Positions 1 to 6,220 of a stretch of 9,436 bases of DNA are shown one piece after another (position 1 is the stretch's first letter; each line of letters begins with the position of its first letter). Made by a program: the position numbers and the translations under genes. The notes below the pieces were generated by a model that was not told the origin of the DNA, ran no database searches, and saw only the letters and a list, made by a program, of their open reading frames with translations. Origin of the DNA: Comamonadaceae bacterium (GTDB taxonomy: Bacteria > Pseudomonadota > Gammaproteobacteria > Burkholderiales > Burkholderiaceae_C); the NCBI GenBank assembly GCA_947460165.1, contig CANHKH010000097.1, positions 1 through 9,436 of the forward strand. The letters run 5' to 3'.

Positions 1-42
1 CAAAGAAGAGCCAATGGCCTGGAGTAAAGGGCGCTTGCGCAT
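1..42 (-). CDS. Start of an unidentified gene, N-terminus only (possible exported binding protein)
   Basis: An ATG at 42-40 opens a frame that runs off the left edge after 14 codons (MRKRPLLQAIGSSL). A Shine-Dalgarno-like AGGA lies 8 nt upstream of the ATG. The peptide has a basic start (R2, K3, R4) followed by a turn to hydrophobic residues, as in the n-region of a Sec or Tat signal. Bug-family binding proteins of Burkholderiales often begin this way, so another solute-binding protein is one possibility. The gene would be co-oriented with the decarboxylase-like gene that ends at 148, across a 105-bp gap. What is seen is only the start codon, the ribosome site and a basic/hydrophobic N-terminus; the identity is a guess and the stretch could be chance. 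Confidence 0.45.
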   Translation of the reverse strand, partial: MRKRPLLQAIGSSL

Positions 43-147
43 GGGTGATGTCCTGTGGGGTTTACAAACAGTCCAATGTTTGACCGATCAGGCGGCCATA
101 TCGATCAGGAATTACCCTCGAAAGCCTGAACCACAGTGTGCCCCGGC
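43..147. other. Intergenic gap with short repeats
   Basis: This 105-bp gap lies between the stop of the decarboxylase-like gene (148) and the putative start at 42. It holds a 6-bp inverted repeat, CAAACA/TGTTTG (65-70 and 77-82, 6-nt spacer). It also holds a direct repeat of CGATCAGG at 85-92 and 102-109, 17 bp apart start to start. No hairpin followed by a U-run was found, so there is no clear intrinsic terminator in either direction. The repeats could be an operator for a gene starting at 42 or chance; nothing else was recognised. Confidence 0.4.
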
Positions 148-1137
148 TTAAATGATGAACTGCTCGCGCGTGCCCGGTGCAAACATCTCGTCCAGCTGCA
201 CCCGGCGCGGGGACAGGCCTTGCTCGTGGTGGTAGCGCAAAAAAGTTTGCAGCACCTGCTCGTTGGCCGTTTGGCCATAGCTCCAAAAGTCGCGGCCCAT
301 GGCGGCGGCCGTGGCTTCTTGCTCGGCGGCCACCCAGGGCAGGCTGACTTTCAAGGCGGCCACTTCAGCCAACTCGGCCAGCGCCAAGTCTTTGGCACGG
401 GTAAAAGCTTTGAGCAAGCTCGCAGCCAGCCAGGGGTGGGACTCCACCAAGCTGCGGCGCACGCCCACCACATGCATGATGGGGAACAGCCCCGTCTTGG
501 CAAAGTAGGCCTGCTCCACCGTGCGAAAGTCCTCGAACAAGCGGCGCACGGGCTGGCCGGGCAGGTGAAAGGCGCTGGGCGCGCGGGGGGCGATCAGCGC
601 GTCAATCTCCCCGCTGAGCAGCATCTCGTTGAGCGTGCGGCCGGCCGCGATAGGCTCGAGCTCGATGTCGGCGGGCAAGCTCAGACCGACTTTTTCGTGG
701 CGGCCCGGCGTCTCCACCCCACCGGTGCGCCAGCGCAGCTCGCGGGGGTGAACGCCATACTCGTCTTGCAAAATGCCGCGCACCCACACCGGCGCGGTGA
801 GCTGGTACTCGGGCACGCCGACCTTGCGGCCACGCAGGTCTTGCGGCGTGCGGATGTCGCTGCCGGCAGGCACGTAAATGGCGGAATGGCGAAAGGAACG
901 CGATAAAAACACCGGGATCGCCACATAGGGCGAAACCCCTTTGGCCAGCAGCATGGTGTAGCTGCTCATGGAGAGTTCGGCCACGTCAAACTCGGCCGAG
1001 CGCAAGGCACGAAAAAAGGTTTCCTCCACGGGCAGGTTCAGGAAATTGGGATCGCAACCCTCAATGGCGACCTCCCCGCTCATGAGGCGCTGGGTGCGGT
1101 CGTAGTCCCAGCAGGCAATGGTCAATGGCAGTTTCAT
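148..1137 (-). CDS. 4,5-dihydroxyphthalate decarboxylase-like protein (Pht5 family, binding-protein fold)
   Basis: This 329-residue protein resembles the Pht5 family, whose namesake removes a carboxylate from 4,5-dihydroxyphthalate to give protocatechuate. The family has the periplasmic-binding-protein fold and is often labelled an ABC-transporter binding protein. No signal peptide is visible (the chain starts MKLPLTIACWDYDR), so it should be cytosolic and enzymatic. Family-like segments are ACWDYDRTQ (8-16), FDVAELSMSSY (50-60), FRHSAIYV (82-89), GVPEYQLTAPVWVRGIL (107-123), WRTGGVE (136-142), FPIMHVVG (218-225) and FWSYG (284-288). Length matches the family. Its ATG overlaps the stop of the upstream Rieske gene by 4 nt (ATGA), which suggests translational coupling and a linked reaction. 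The real substrate is unknown; decarboxylation of an ortho-dihydroxy aromatic acid is inferred from homology and context. A cytosolic ligand-binding role is the main alternative. Confidence 0.8.
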   Translation of the reverse strand: MKLPLTIACWDYDRTQRLMSGEVAIEGCDPNFLNLPVEETFFRALRSAEFDVAELSMSSYTMLLAKGVSPYVAIPVFLSRSFRHSAIYVPAGSDIRTPQDLRGRKVGVPEYQLTAPVWVRGILQDEYGVHPRELRWRTGGVETPGRHEKVGLSLPADIELEPIAAGRTLNEMLLSGEIDALIAPRAPSAFHLPGQPVRRLFEDFRTVEQAYFAKTGLFPIMHVVGVRRSLVESHPWLAASLLKAFTRAKDLALAELAEVAALKVSLPWVAAEQEATAAAMGRDFWSYGQTANEQVLQTFLRYHHEQGLSPRRVQLDEMFAPGTREQFII

Positions 1138-2147
1138 GGGTGTTCTTTGTCAATCAAACTTTGGAGCAGGCGCCTGGCCTGGATGGGGCCGGCATCGGTG
1201 AGCAAGGCGGTGCTGAAGGCTGAGCCCCCTTCATCGCCCAGGGCGCGCTGCTGGGCTTCGAGCATCGCTTTGTCTTCATCGAAGGTGCGAGCCGATTGCT
1301 CGCGTATCCAGGCCGTCAGCGCCGCATCCTCAAGCTGGTAAGGGCGGGCGATGGCCCAGAAGTAGTGGGTGCTGCTGGCGGTCTCGGGGGTGGCCAGGTG
1401 GATGATGCGCCGCTGCAAGGCGGTGGAGCGGTCCTGGTCCACCGGGTGCGAGCCGTTTTCAATGAGGTTGAAGCTGGGCGGGCGAAAGATGGTGGTGTGC
1501 CAGCGGTGAATGCGCGTGCTCCTGCCGCTGGTCTTGGCGTAAAACGGGGGCGGATCGCAATCGCGAATCTCGCGGTGCACACGCACCGTGCCCTCGACCT
1601 GCTGCGTGCTCACGGGCGCACGGGCCACGGCCTCGTTGCCTATGGTGGCTTCATGCAGGTAAGACTCGTGCGACAAATCCAGCAGGTTGTCATTGAGCAG
1701 CTGGTAGTTGGCCCGGATGTGGTGGTAGCCGCTGCAGGCGGCCCATTGCGGATGGTCCAGCCAGTGGACGTCGGGGATCAGCGCCTCGTCGGCACGGCTG
1801 GCCTCGCCCATCCATATCCAACACAGGCCATGGCGCTCGGCCACCCCAAAAGTGGCAACCCGCAGCGACTGTGGGATGTGCGGCTGGCAAGGCACGTCGC
1901 GGCACGCGCCGTCTGGTCCGAAGCGCAGCCCGTGGTAGCTGCAGCGCACCTCGTCGCCCATGAGCTGGCCGCGCGACAAGGGCACCGCACGGTGCGGGCA
2001 GCGGTCTTGCATGGCCACGGCCTGCCCGCCCGCGGTGCGGTAGAGAAGCACCGGCTCGCCCAAAATGGTGCGGGCCAGCAGCTTGTCAGCGATCTCGTGG
2101 CCAAAGCCGGCCACGTACCAGCACTGGCGCAGGAACCGGTCTGGCAA
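1134..2147 (-). CDS. Rieske non-heme iron oxygenase, vanillate/dicamba O-demethylase (VanA/DdmC) type
   Basis: This 337-residue protein is the oxygenase component of a Rieske aromatic monooxygenase, which takes electrons from a separate reductase and oxidises an aromatic acid, typically by O-demethylation. The N-terminal opening FLRQCWYVAGF (5-15) is typical of VanA-like enzymes. The Rieske [2Fe-2S] site is C50-P-H52 with C69-S-Y-H72. The mononuclear iron site has N154, bridging D157, H160 and H165, and D292 in a FDEDKAMLEAQQ segment (289-300) as the likely third ligand. Numbering and length closely follow what I recall of dicamba monooxygenase DdmC, but the substrate cannot be inferred. The start is a TTG at 2147-2145, chosen because the conserved N-terminus begins there and AAGGGGG lies about 6 nt upstream. 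The upstream gene's TGA ends at 2149, one base before this start. The downstream gene overlaps by 4 nt. No reductase gene is in the window. Confidence 0.88.
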   Translation of the reverse strand: MPDRFLRQCWYVAGFGHEIADKLLARTILGEPVLLYRTAGGQAVAMQDRCPHRAVPLSRGQLMGDEVRCSYHGLRFGPDGACRDVPCQPHIPQSLRVATFGVAERHGLCWIWMGEASRADEALIPDVHWLDHPQWAACSGYHHIRANYQLLNDNLLDLSHESYLHEATIGNEAVARAPVSTQQVEGTVRVHREIRDCDPPPFYAKTSGRSTRIHRWHTTIFRPPSFNLIENGSHPVDQDRSTALQRRIIHLATPETASSTHYFWAIARPYQLEDAALTAWIREQSARTFDEDKAMLEAQQRALGDEGGSAFSTALLTDAGPIQARRLLQSLIDKEHP

Positions 2148-2148
2148 C

Positions 2149-3120
2149 TCAGTCCCCCTTGATGCCTTGCTCGGTCACCAGGCGGCGGTAGCGCACAGAC
2201 TCCTTGGCAATGAACTCGCCCAAGGCCGCAGGCGTGCTGGACTGGGGCTCAAAGTAGCCCACCGTCAAAGCTTTGCGCACTTCCGCGTCGGCCAGGGCGC
2301 GGTGAAAAGCCTGGTTCAAGCGCTCGATCACGGGGGCGGGCGTGCCTGCCGGTGCAAAAGCGGCGTACCAGCCTTCCAAGGCGAAGTCTTTCAGGCCGCC
2401 GGCCGAGGCCAGGGTGGGGACGCCCGGCAGCAGCGCAGAAGGCTTTTCGCTGGTCACGCCCAGGGCCTTGACGCGCTTGCTGTCCATGAAGGCGGCGACC
2501 GAATTCACGCTCATCATGGCCAAATCGATCTGCCCGCCGGCCACGTCGGCAGAGGCGCCGCTGCAGCCTTTGTAGGGCACGTGAACCAAGTTGACCTGCG
2601 CCACGCCCTTGAGCATTTCAGCGGCCAGGTGGTGAATGCCGCCGTTGCCGCAAGAGCCATAGGCCAGCTTGCCGGGGGAGGCCTTGGCCAGGCGGATCAG
2701 GTCGGGCAAGTTGGCCACCGGCAAATCGCTTTTGGCCACCAGCACCACGGGCGAGTACGCCAGCATGGAGACCGGGGCAAAACTTTTTTGCGGGTCGAAC
2801 TTGGTGCTGGGCGTGAGGATGGGGTTGATGACCAAGCTGTTGGTGATGATGACCAGCGTGCGCCCGTCCGGCGGCGCGGCCGCCACCCAGTCCAGGCCCA
2901 GGTTGCCGCCTGCGCCAGGCTTGTTGTCGACGATCACGGTCTCGCCCAAATCGGCCTGCATCTTGCGGGCCAAGAGGCGGGCCAAGGCGTCCACGCCACC
3001 ACCGGCGCTAAAAGGCACGACCAAGCGCAAAGGTTTGTCTTGCGCTTGCGCTTGGCCGGTCAGGCCACACACGGCCAGGGCCAGGACCACGGTGGTTTGG
3101 AGTTTTTTGATCAGGGTCAT
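2149..3120 (-). CDS. Bug-family (TTT) periplasmic solute-binding protein
   Basis: This 323-residue exported binding protein belongs to the tripartite tricarboxylate transporter family (TctC/Bug), which captures carboxylates in the periplasm. A signal peptide occupies about residues 1-26 (KK at 5-6, hydrophobic core to about 19, AQA before the cut). The mature start KPLRLVVPFSAGGGVDALAR (29-48) is the family hallmark; VIVDNKPGAGGNLG (62-75), YGSCGNGGIHHLA (154-166), VPYKGCSGA (181-189) and PTLASAG (235-241) follow. The ATG at 3120 was preferred to a TTG at 3162, which would put 14 polar residues before the signal. No strong ribosome site precedes either, so coupling to dctM (stop 42 bp upstream) is possible. 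No TctA/TctB membrane partners are in the window, so it is either an orphan receptor using a distant permease or a sensor. C157 and C186 lie in the two ligand-loop segments. Confidence 0.88.
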   Translation of the reverse strand: MTLIKKLQTTVVLALAVCGLTGQAQAQDKPLRLVVPFSAGGGVDALARLLARKMQADLGETVIVDNKPGAGGNLGLDWVAAAPPDGRTLVIITNSLVINPILTPSTKFDPQKSFAPVSMLAYSPVVLVAKSDLPVANLPDLIRLAKASPGKLAYGSCGNGGIHHLAAEMLKGVAQVNLVHVPYKGCSGASADVAGGQIDLAMMSVNSVAAFMDSKRVKALGVTSEKPSALLPGVPTLASAGGLKDFALEGWYAAFAPAGTPAPVIERLNQAFHRALADAEVRKALTVGYFEPQSSTPAALGEFIAKESVRYRRLVTEQGIKGD

Positions 3121-3162
3121 GAATGGATTTCTGGTGGTGGCTGTGTGGCGTTCACTGCTCAA

Positions 3163-4479
3163 TCAAGCGAGGTATTTGATCAAGAACAGTGAAATACCGG
3201 GAAAGAACAAAAGCAGCAAGGTGCGCAGGGTGTCGCTGATCAAAAAGGGCATGATACCTCGGTAGCTTTCGCTCAGCGGCACGTCTTTGGCCATGCCATT
3301 GACCACGTACACATTCAAACCCACTGGCGGCGCCAACATGCCAAAGCCCACGGTCATCAGCACCATGATGCCGAACCAAATGGCGGTGTACTCGGGCGTC
3401 ATGCCAAAGTCGAGCTTCATGATGATGGGGAAAAAGATGGGGATGGTCAGCAGCAGCATGGACAACTCGTCCATCACCGCGCCCAGCACCACGTAGAGCA
3501 GCAAAATGCCCGCCACCACCATGAGGGGGGCAAAGTTCATGGCGACCACCATTTCTGCCAGTTGGGCTGGCACTTGGGTGCGCGCCAGTGCGGCGTTCAT
3601 GACATCGGCGCCCATGAAGATCATGAAAATCATGCCCGAGCTCATGGCGGTGGCATGAAAGCAATGCAAGAATTTTTTCCAGCTCAGCTCTTGCTTGAGC
3701 AAGGCCGCCAAAAAGGTGGACGCAGCACCCACGGCCGCGCCTTCTGTGGGCGTGAAAAAGCCCGCATAAATGCCGCCAAAAACGATGAAAAATATGCAGG
3801 CAATGGGCAAGATGCCCTTGAGAGACTCCCATGTCAGTGATTCACGCTCTTCATGTTCGGGCGCATGGCCAGGCACCAGGCGCACGTAAATGGCAATGGC
3901 GATCATGTAGCCCACCATGGCGATCAGGCCCGGCATCATGGCCGCTGCAAACAGCTTGGCAATGTTTTGCTCGGCCAAGATGGCGTAGATGACCAAAGGC
4001 ACCGAGGGTGGAATCAAGATGCCCAAGGTGCCCCCCGCCGCCAAGGTGCCCGTGGCCAAGCGGCCCGAGTAGCCATGGCGCTTCATTTCGGGCAAGGCCA
4101 CGCCGGTGATGGTGGCGGCGGTGGCCACCGAGGAGCCGCAAATAGCACCAAACGCGCCACAGGCGAGCACAGCGCCCATGGCCAGGCCGCCTTTGAACCG
4201 GCCCATGACCGCAGCGGCAAACTGAAACAAGGCCTTGCTGATCCCGCCCTGCGTGGCAAAGTGGCCCATCAAGATGAACAGGGGAATGACCGACAGGTCG
4301 TAGTTGGCCAAGCGCGCAAAGGCCAAATTGTTCAGAAAGTTTAAAAAGGGCTGAACCCCTGTTTGCAGGATGAAGCCCGTCGTGCCTGCCAAAAACATGG
4401 CTCCGGCAATGGGCATGCGCAGCACCATGAGCAGCAGCATGATGCCAAAAATCAGCAAGCTCAATTGAAGGGGGCTCAT
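3163..4479 (-). CDS. dctM: TRAP transporter large permease subunit (DctM)
   Basis: This 438-residue integral membrane protein is the ion-coupled transport subunit of a TRAP uptake system for carboxylates, paired with DctQ and fed by DctP. Most of the chain is hydrophobic, consistent with about a dozen membrane segments. Family-typical segments are ACGAFGAICGSSVATAATI (106-124), GGTLGILIPPSVPLVIYAIL (149-168), YAGFFTPTEGAAVGA (238-252), MDELSMLLLTIPIFFPI (336-352) and APPVGLNVYVVNG (383-395). The length is normal for DctM. The start is the ATG at 4479, because the reading frame open further upstream (to 4728) is only antisense-like run-through inside dctQ, and this ATG has GAGG about 8 nt before it. 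It overlaps the dctQ stop by 4 nt (ATGA). Its codons are visibly richer in A/T than those of the P450 gene, although the frame is intact. Confidence 0.95.
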   Translation of the reverse strand: MSPLQLSLLIFGIMLLLMVLRMPIAGAMFLAGTTGFILQTGVQPFLNFLNNLAFARLANYDLSVIPLFILMGHFATQGGISKALFQFAAAVMGRFKGGLAMGAVLACGAFGAICGSSVATAATITGVALPEMKRHGYSGRLATGTLAAGGTLGILIPPSVPLVIYAILAEQNIAKLFAAAMMPGLIAMVGYMIAIAIYVRLVPGHAPEHEERESLTWESLKGILPIACIFFIVFGGIYAGFFTPTEGAAVGAASTFLAALLKQELSWKKFLHCFHATAMSSGMIFMIFMGADVMNAALARTQVPAQLAEMVVAMNFAPLMVVAGILLLYVVLGAVMDELSMLLLTIPIFFPIIMKLDFGMTPEYTAIWFGIMVLMTVGFGMLAPPVGLNVYVVNGMAKDVPLSESYRGIMPFLISDTLRTLLLLFFPGISLFLIKYLA

Positions 4480-4964
4480 ACCGCTGCCTCGCCGTGCTCG
4501 TCCATGGAAGACAGCGCTTGCACAAGGGCAATCAGCGCGGTGATGCCAAAAGGAATGCACATGCTGGTGAACACGATCCAGTCGGGAAAGCCCAACAACA
4601 TAGAAGCTCCCAGGGTTTCTTTGGCATTGATGGCTCCCAGGCCACAGCGCCAGGACAGCAAGGCAAAAATCACGGCCATCAGCAGTGCGCCCATGCGGTC
4701 CAGGCTGTCGTTCACGCGCTCGCTGCATTTGGCGGTGAAAAAGTCAACGATGATGTTTTCTTTTTTGAGCTGGCACAAAGGCATGAACAGGGCAATGGCC
4801 GCACCCGCGCCCACGCCGGTCAACTCAAAATCGCCGATCAAGGCGGTGTCAAAAAAATTGCGGCTGATCAGGCTGTAGCAGGTCATGAGCATCAAGCCGG
4901 TCATGACCAGGCCGCCCAATATGCTGCACAGACGTGCGATGTGCGCCAGTAAATGTGGGAGCAT
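4476..4964 (-). CDS. dctQ: TRAP transporter small permease subunit (DctQ)
   Basis: This 162-residue membrane protein is the small subunit that partners DctM in the TRAP complex. It shows four hydrophobic segments at about residues 13-34, 48-64, 91-107 and 124-150. The loop ISRNFFDTALIGDFELTG (33-50) and the IIVDFF segment (71-76) are typical of DctQ. The start is placed at the ATG at 4964. A GTG at 5063 is in frame but would begin inside the terminator hairpin and add 33 non-membrane residues, so it is rejected. No clear Shine-Dalgarno sequence precedes 4964, which makes the exact start the least certain part of this call. The gene follows dctP after the terminator at 5026-5056 and is coupled to dctM by a 4-nt overlap. 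Confidence 0.9.
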   Translation of the reverse strand: MLPHLLAHIARLCSILGGLVMTGLMLMTCYSLISRNFFDTALIGDFELTGVGAGAAIALFMPLCQLKKENIIVDFFTAKCSERVNDSLDRMGALLMAVIFALLSWRCGLGAINAKETLGASMLLGFPDWIVFTSMCIPFGITALIALVQALSSMDEHGEAAV

Positions 4965-5025
4965 GGTGTGAGATGCGCGAGGCAGGAATCGGGGATGTCG
5001 GCGTGGGCTGAGGCTGGATGCGGTC

Positions 5026-5056
5026 AAAAACAAGAGCAGGCCTGAGCCTGCTCTTG
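5026..5056 (-). terminator. Strong intrinsic terminator between dctP and dctQ
   Basis: On the minus strand an 11-bp perfect stem (CAAGAGCAGGC paired with GCCTGCTCTTG, plus-strand arms 5031-5041 and 5046-5056) closes a 4-nt loop (TCAG). It is followed at once by five Ts (plus-strand A run at 5026-5030). It begins 20 bp after the dctP stop codon and ends about 60 bp before the dctQ start. The U-tract lies only on the minus-strand side, so it acts on transcripts from dctP. It would yield abundant dctP-only mRNA and lower read-through into dctQM and the catabolic genes. The structure is read directly; its efficiency is inferred. Confidence 0.88.
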
Positions 5057-5076
5057 GGGACACATCAAAAAGCCGA

Positions 5077-6108
5077 TTACTTGGTGTACTGCTTGATCAA
5101 GTCGGTGGCCGACTGCAGCATGCCTTTGCCATCCATGCCTTTGCCGGTCATCTCGGCGACCCAAGCGTCATCCAAGGAGTCTGTGGCTTTCTTCCACTTT
5201 TCCAGCTCGGCTTTGGGGATGATGGTGATTTTCTGGTTGGCCGACGCTTCAAATACTTTTTTGCCCACCACATCGTGGCCAGACTGGGTTTTGCCCAAGA
5301 AGGCCGAGAACTCACGGCCCGAGTTCTTGTCAATGACCGCCTTCAAATCGGCGGGCAAGGAGTCGTACTTGGCTCGGTTCATGGGCACTACGAACACGGT
5401 GGTGTACAGCGCGTTGTAGCTGCGGTCGGTTTCGGCCGTGAAATTGGTCAATTCGTTGACCTTCAGGCTTGGCGCGACTTCGTAGGGAATCACCGCGCCA
5501 TCGATCACGCCTTTGGACAAGGCCTCAGGCACTTGGGGCACAGGCATGGCCACAGGCGTGGCGCCCATCATGGCGACCATTTTGTTGACTTGGCGGGTGG
5601 GCGCGCGAACTTTCAGGCCCTTGAGGTCGGCCATGGTGGTCACGGCTTTGTTCTTGGTGTAGATGTTGCCTGGGCCGTGCACATGGACGGCCAGCATCTT
5701 GACGTCCTTGAAGTCGTCTTGGGCGTACTTTTGCGCGTAGTCCCAAGCAGCGCGGCTGGTGGCTTCTGCATTGGTCATCATGAAGGGCAACTCGAACACT
5801 TCGAGTTTGGCCAATTTGGGGGTGAAGGCTTGCAGCGTCCAAGCCACGTCGACCACGCCGTCGCGCGCCTGCTCATACAGCTGCACTGGGGTGCCGCCCA
5901 GCTGCATGGAAGGAAAAATGTCGCATTTCAAGCGGTCTTTGGAATCACGCGCGAGGTTTCTGCACCATTCGCCCAGCATGGTGGTGTGCTGAATGGTCTG
6001 GGCGCTCAAAAAATGGTGCACCTTGAGGGTCACGGTCTGGGCCTGCGCGCCCAGGGCGGCCAGGCCCAGGGCGGCCACGGTGAGGGAGTGTTTCAAAGGG
6101 AAGGTCAT
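5077..6108 (-). CDS. dctP: TRAP transporter periplasmic substrate-binding protein (DctP)
   Basis: This 343-residue protein captures the substrate in the periplasm and delivers it to DctQM. A Sec signal peptide is visible at residues 1-23 (K6, hydrophobic core 9-19, AQA at 21-23), with the mature chain starting near QTVTLKVHHF. TRAP-family features are the early segment KVHHFLSAQT (29-38), FPSMQLGGTPVQLYEQARDGVVDVAW (65-90), FELPFMM (105-111), and DLKGLKVRAP (161-170), where R168 matches the arginine that usually binds the ligand's carboxylate. PVPQVPEALSKGVIDGAV (189-206) and a helical C-terminus follow. The ATG at 6108 was chosen because the signal peptide begins there and GGAG lies 5 nt upstream. 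In-frame codons further up run through the promoter. It is the first gene of the run and is followed by an intrinsic terminator. The ligand is probably a carboxylate; which one cannot be told. Confidence 0.93.
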   Translation of the reverse strand: MTFPLKHSLTVAALGLAALGAQAQTVTLKVHHFLSAQTIQHTTMLGEWCRNLARDSKDRLKCDIFPSMQLGGTPVQLYEQARDGVVDVAWTLQAFTPKLAKLEVFELPFMMTNAEATSRAAWDYAQKYAQDDFKDVKMLAVHVHGPGNIYTKNKAVTTMADLKGLKVRAPTRQVNKMVAMMGATPVAMPVPQVPEALSKGVIDGAVIPYEVAPSLKVNELTNFTAETDRSYNALYTTVFVVPMNRAKYDSLPADLKAVIDKNSGREFSAFLGKTQSGHDVVGKKVFEASANQKITIIPKAELEKWKKATDSLDDAWVAEMTGKGMDGKGMLQSATDLIKQYTK

Positions 6109-6133
6109 GTTGTCTCCAGAGAAAGGAGGTTGA

Positions 6134-6162
6134 ATCTTATAACCAACCGAACGGTCGGACAA
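6134..6162 (-). promoter_or_regulatory. Candidate sigma70-like promoter for dctP
   Basis: Reading the minus strand, TTGTCC (6162-6157) and TAAGAT (6139-6134) are separated by 17 bp. Each matches four of six consensus positions. The -10 element lies 25 bp before the dctP ATG, leaving room for a short leader that contains the GGAG ribosome site (6117-6114). An alternative -10, TATAAG, overlaps it with a 15-bp spacer. The match is moderate, but the position between two co-oriented genes and the operator-like palindrome inside it support the call. Confidence 0.5.
6143..6158. promoter_or_regulatory. TetR-style operator palindrome over the dctP promoter
   Basis: The plus strand reads CCAACCG-AA-CGGTCGG: two 7-nt arms around a 2-nt centre, with six of seven pairs matching. 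Sites with CCGACCG/CGGTCGG half-sites are typical of TetR-family repressors of catabolic genes. It fills most of the spacer between the candidate -35 and -10 of dctP, where a bound repressor would block polymerase. The palindrome is seen directly; the regulator family is inference, and no regulator gene is in the window. Confidence 0.5.
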
Positions 6163-6202
6163 TGGGTCTTGCACTAAATTTGACACATTTAGCCATGGAC
6201 AG

Positions 6203-6220
6203 GCGCGTCTTTAGACCCGC
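6203..6220. repeat. Imperfect 18-bp palindrome between the P450 gene and dctP
   Basis: GCGCGTCT-TT-AGACCCGC has 8-nt arms with a single mismatch around a 2-nt centre. It lies about 40 bp upstream of the candidate dctP -35 element and just after the hairpin that follows the P450 stop. It might be a second protein-binding site or part of the 3' structure of the P450 transcript. No U-run follows on either side. Confidence 0.35.

Noticed and set aside
62..286. A 74-codon minus-strand frame overlapping the 3' end of the decarboxylase-like gene
   Set aside because: It mostly overlaps a well-supported gene in another frame and has no motif or ribosome site of note.
3121..3162. TTG start at 3162 for the Bug protein
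   Set aside because: It would place 14 polar residues in front of a normal signal peptide; the ATG at 3120 gives a standard exported protein.
2065..3192. A 375-codon open frame on the plus strand opposite the Bug gene
   Set aside because: Its composition is that of a shadow frame (Q/H/G/A-rich) and it has no recognisable domain, while the opposite strand encodes a clear Bug-family protein.
4480..4728. Upstream in-frame extension of dctM to 4728
   Set aside because: The extra residues are an arginine- and glycine-rich out-of-frame reading of dctQ. The ATG at 4479 with GAGG upstream and a 4-nt overlap is the normal arrangement.
6121..6130. AAAGGAGGT on the plus strand, a perfect Shine-Dalgarno match
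   Set aside because: No start codon or open frame follows at suitable distance on the plus strand; it lies in the leader of dctP, which is read from the other strand.
5275..6177. A 300-codon open frame on the plus strand opposite dctP
   Set aside because: It is a histidine/glycine-rich shadow without motifs, and it runs through the dctP promoter and ribosome site.
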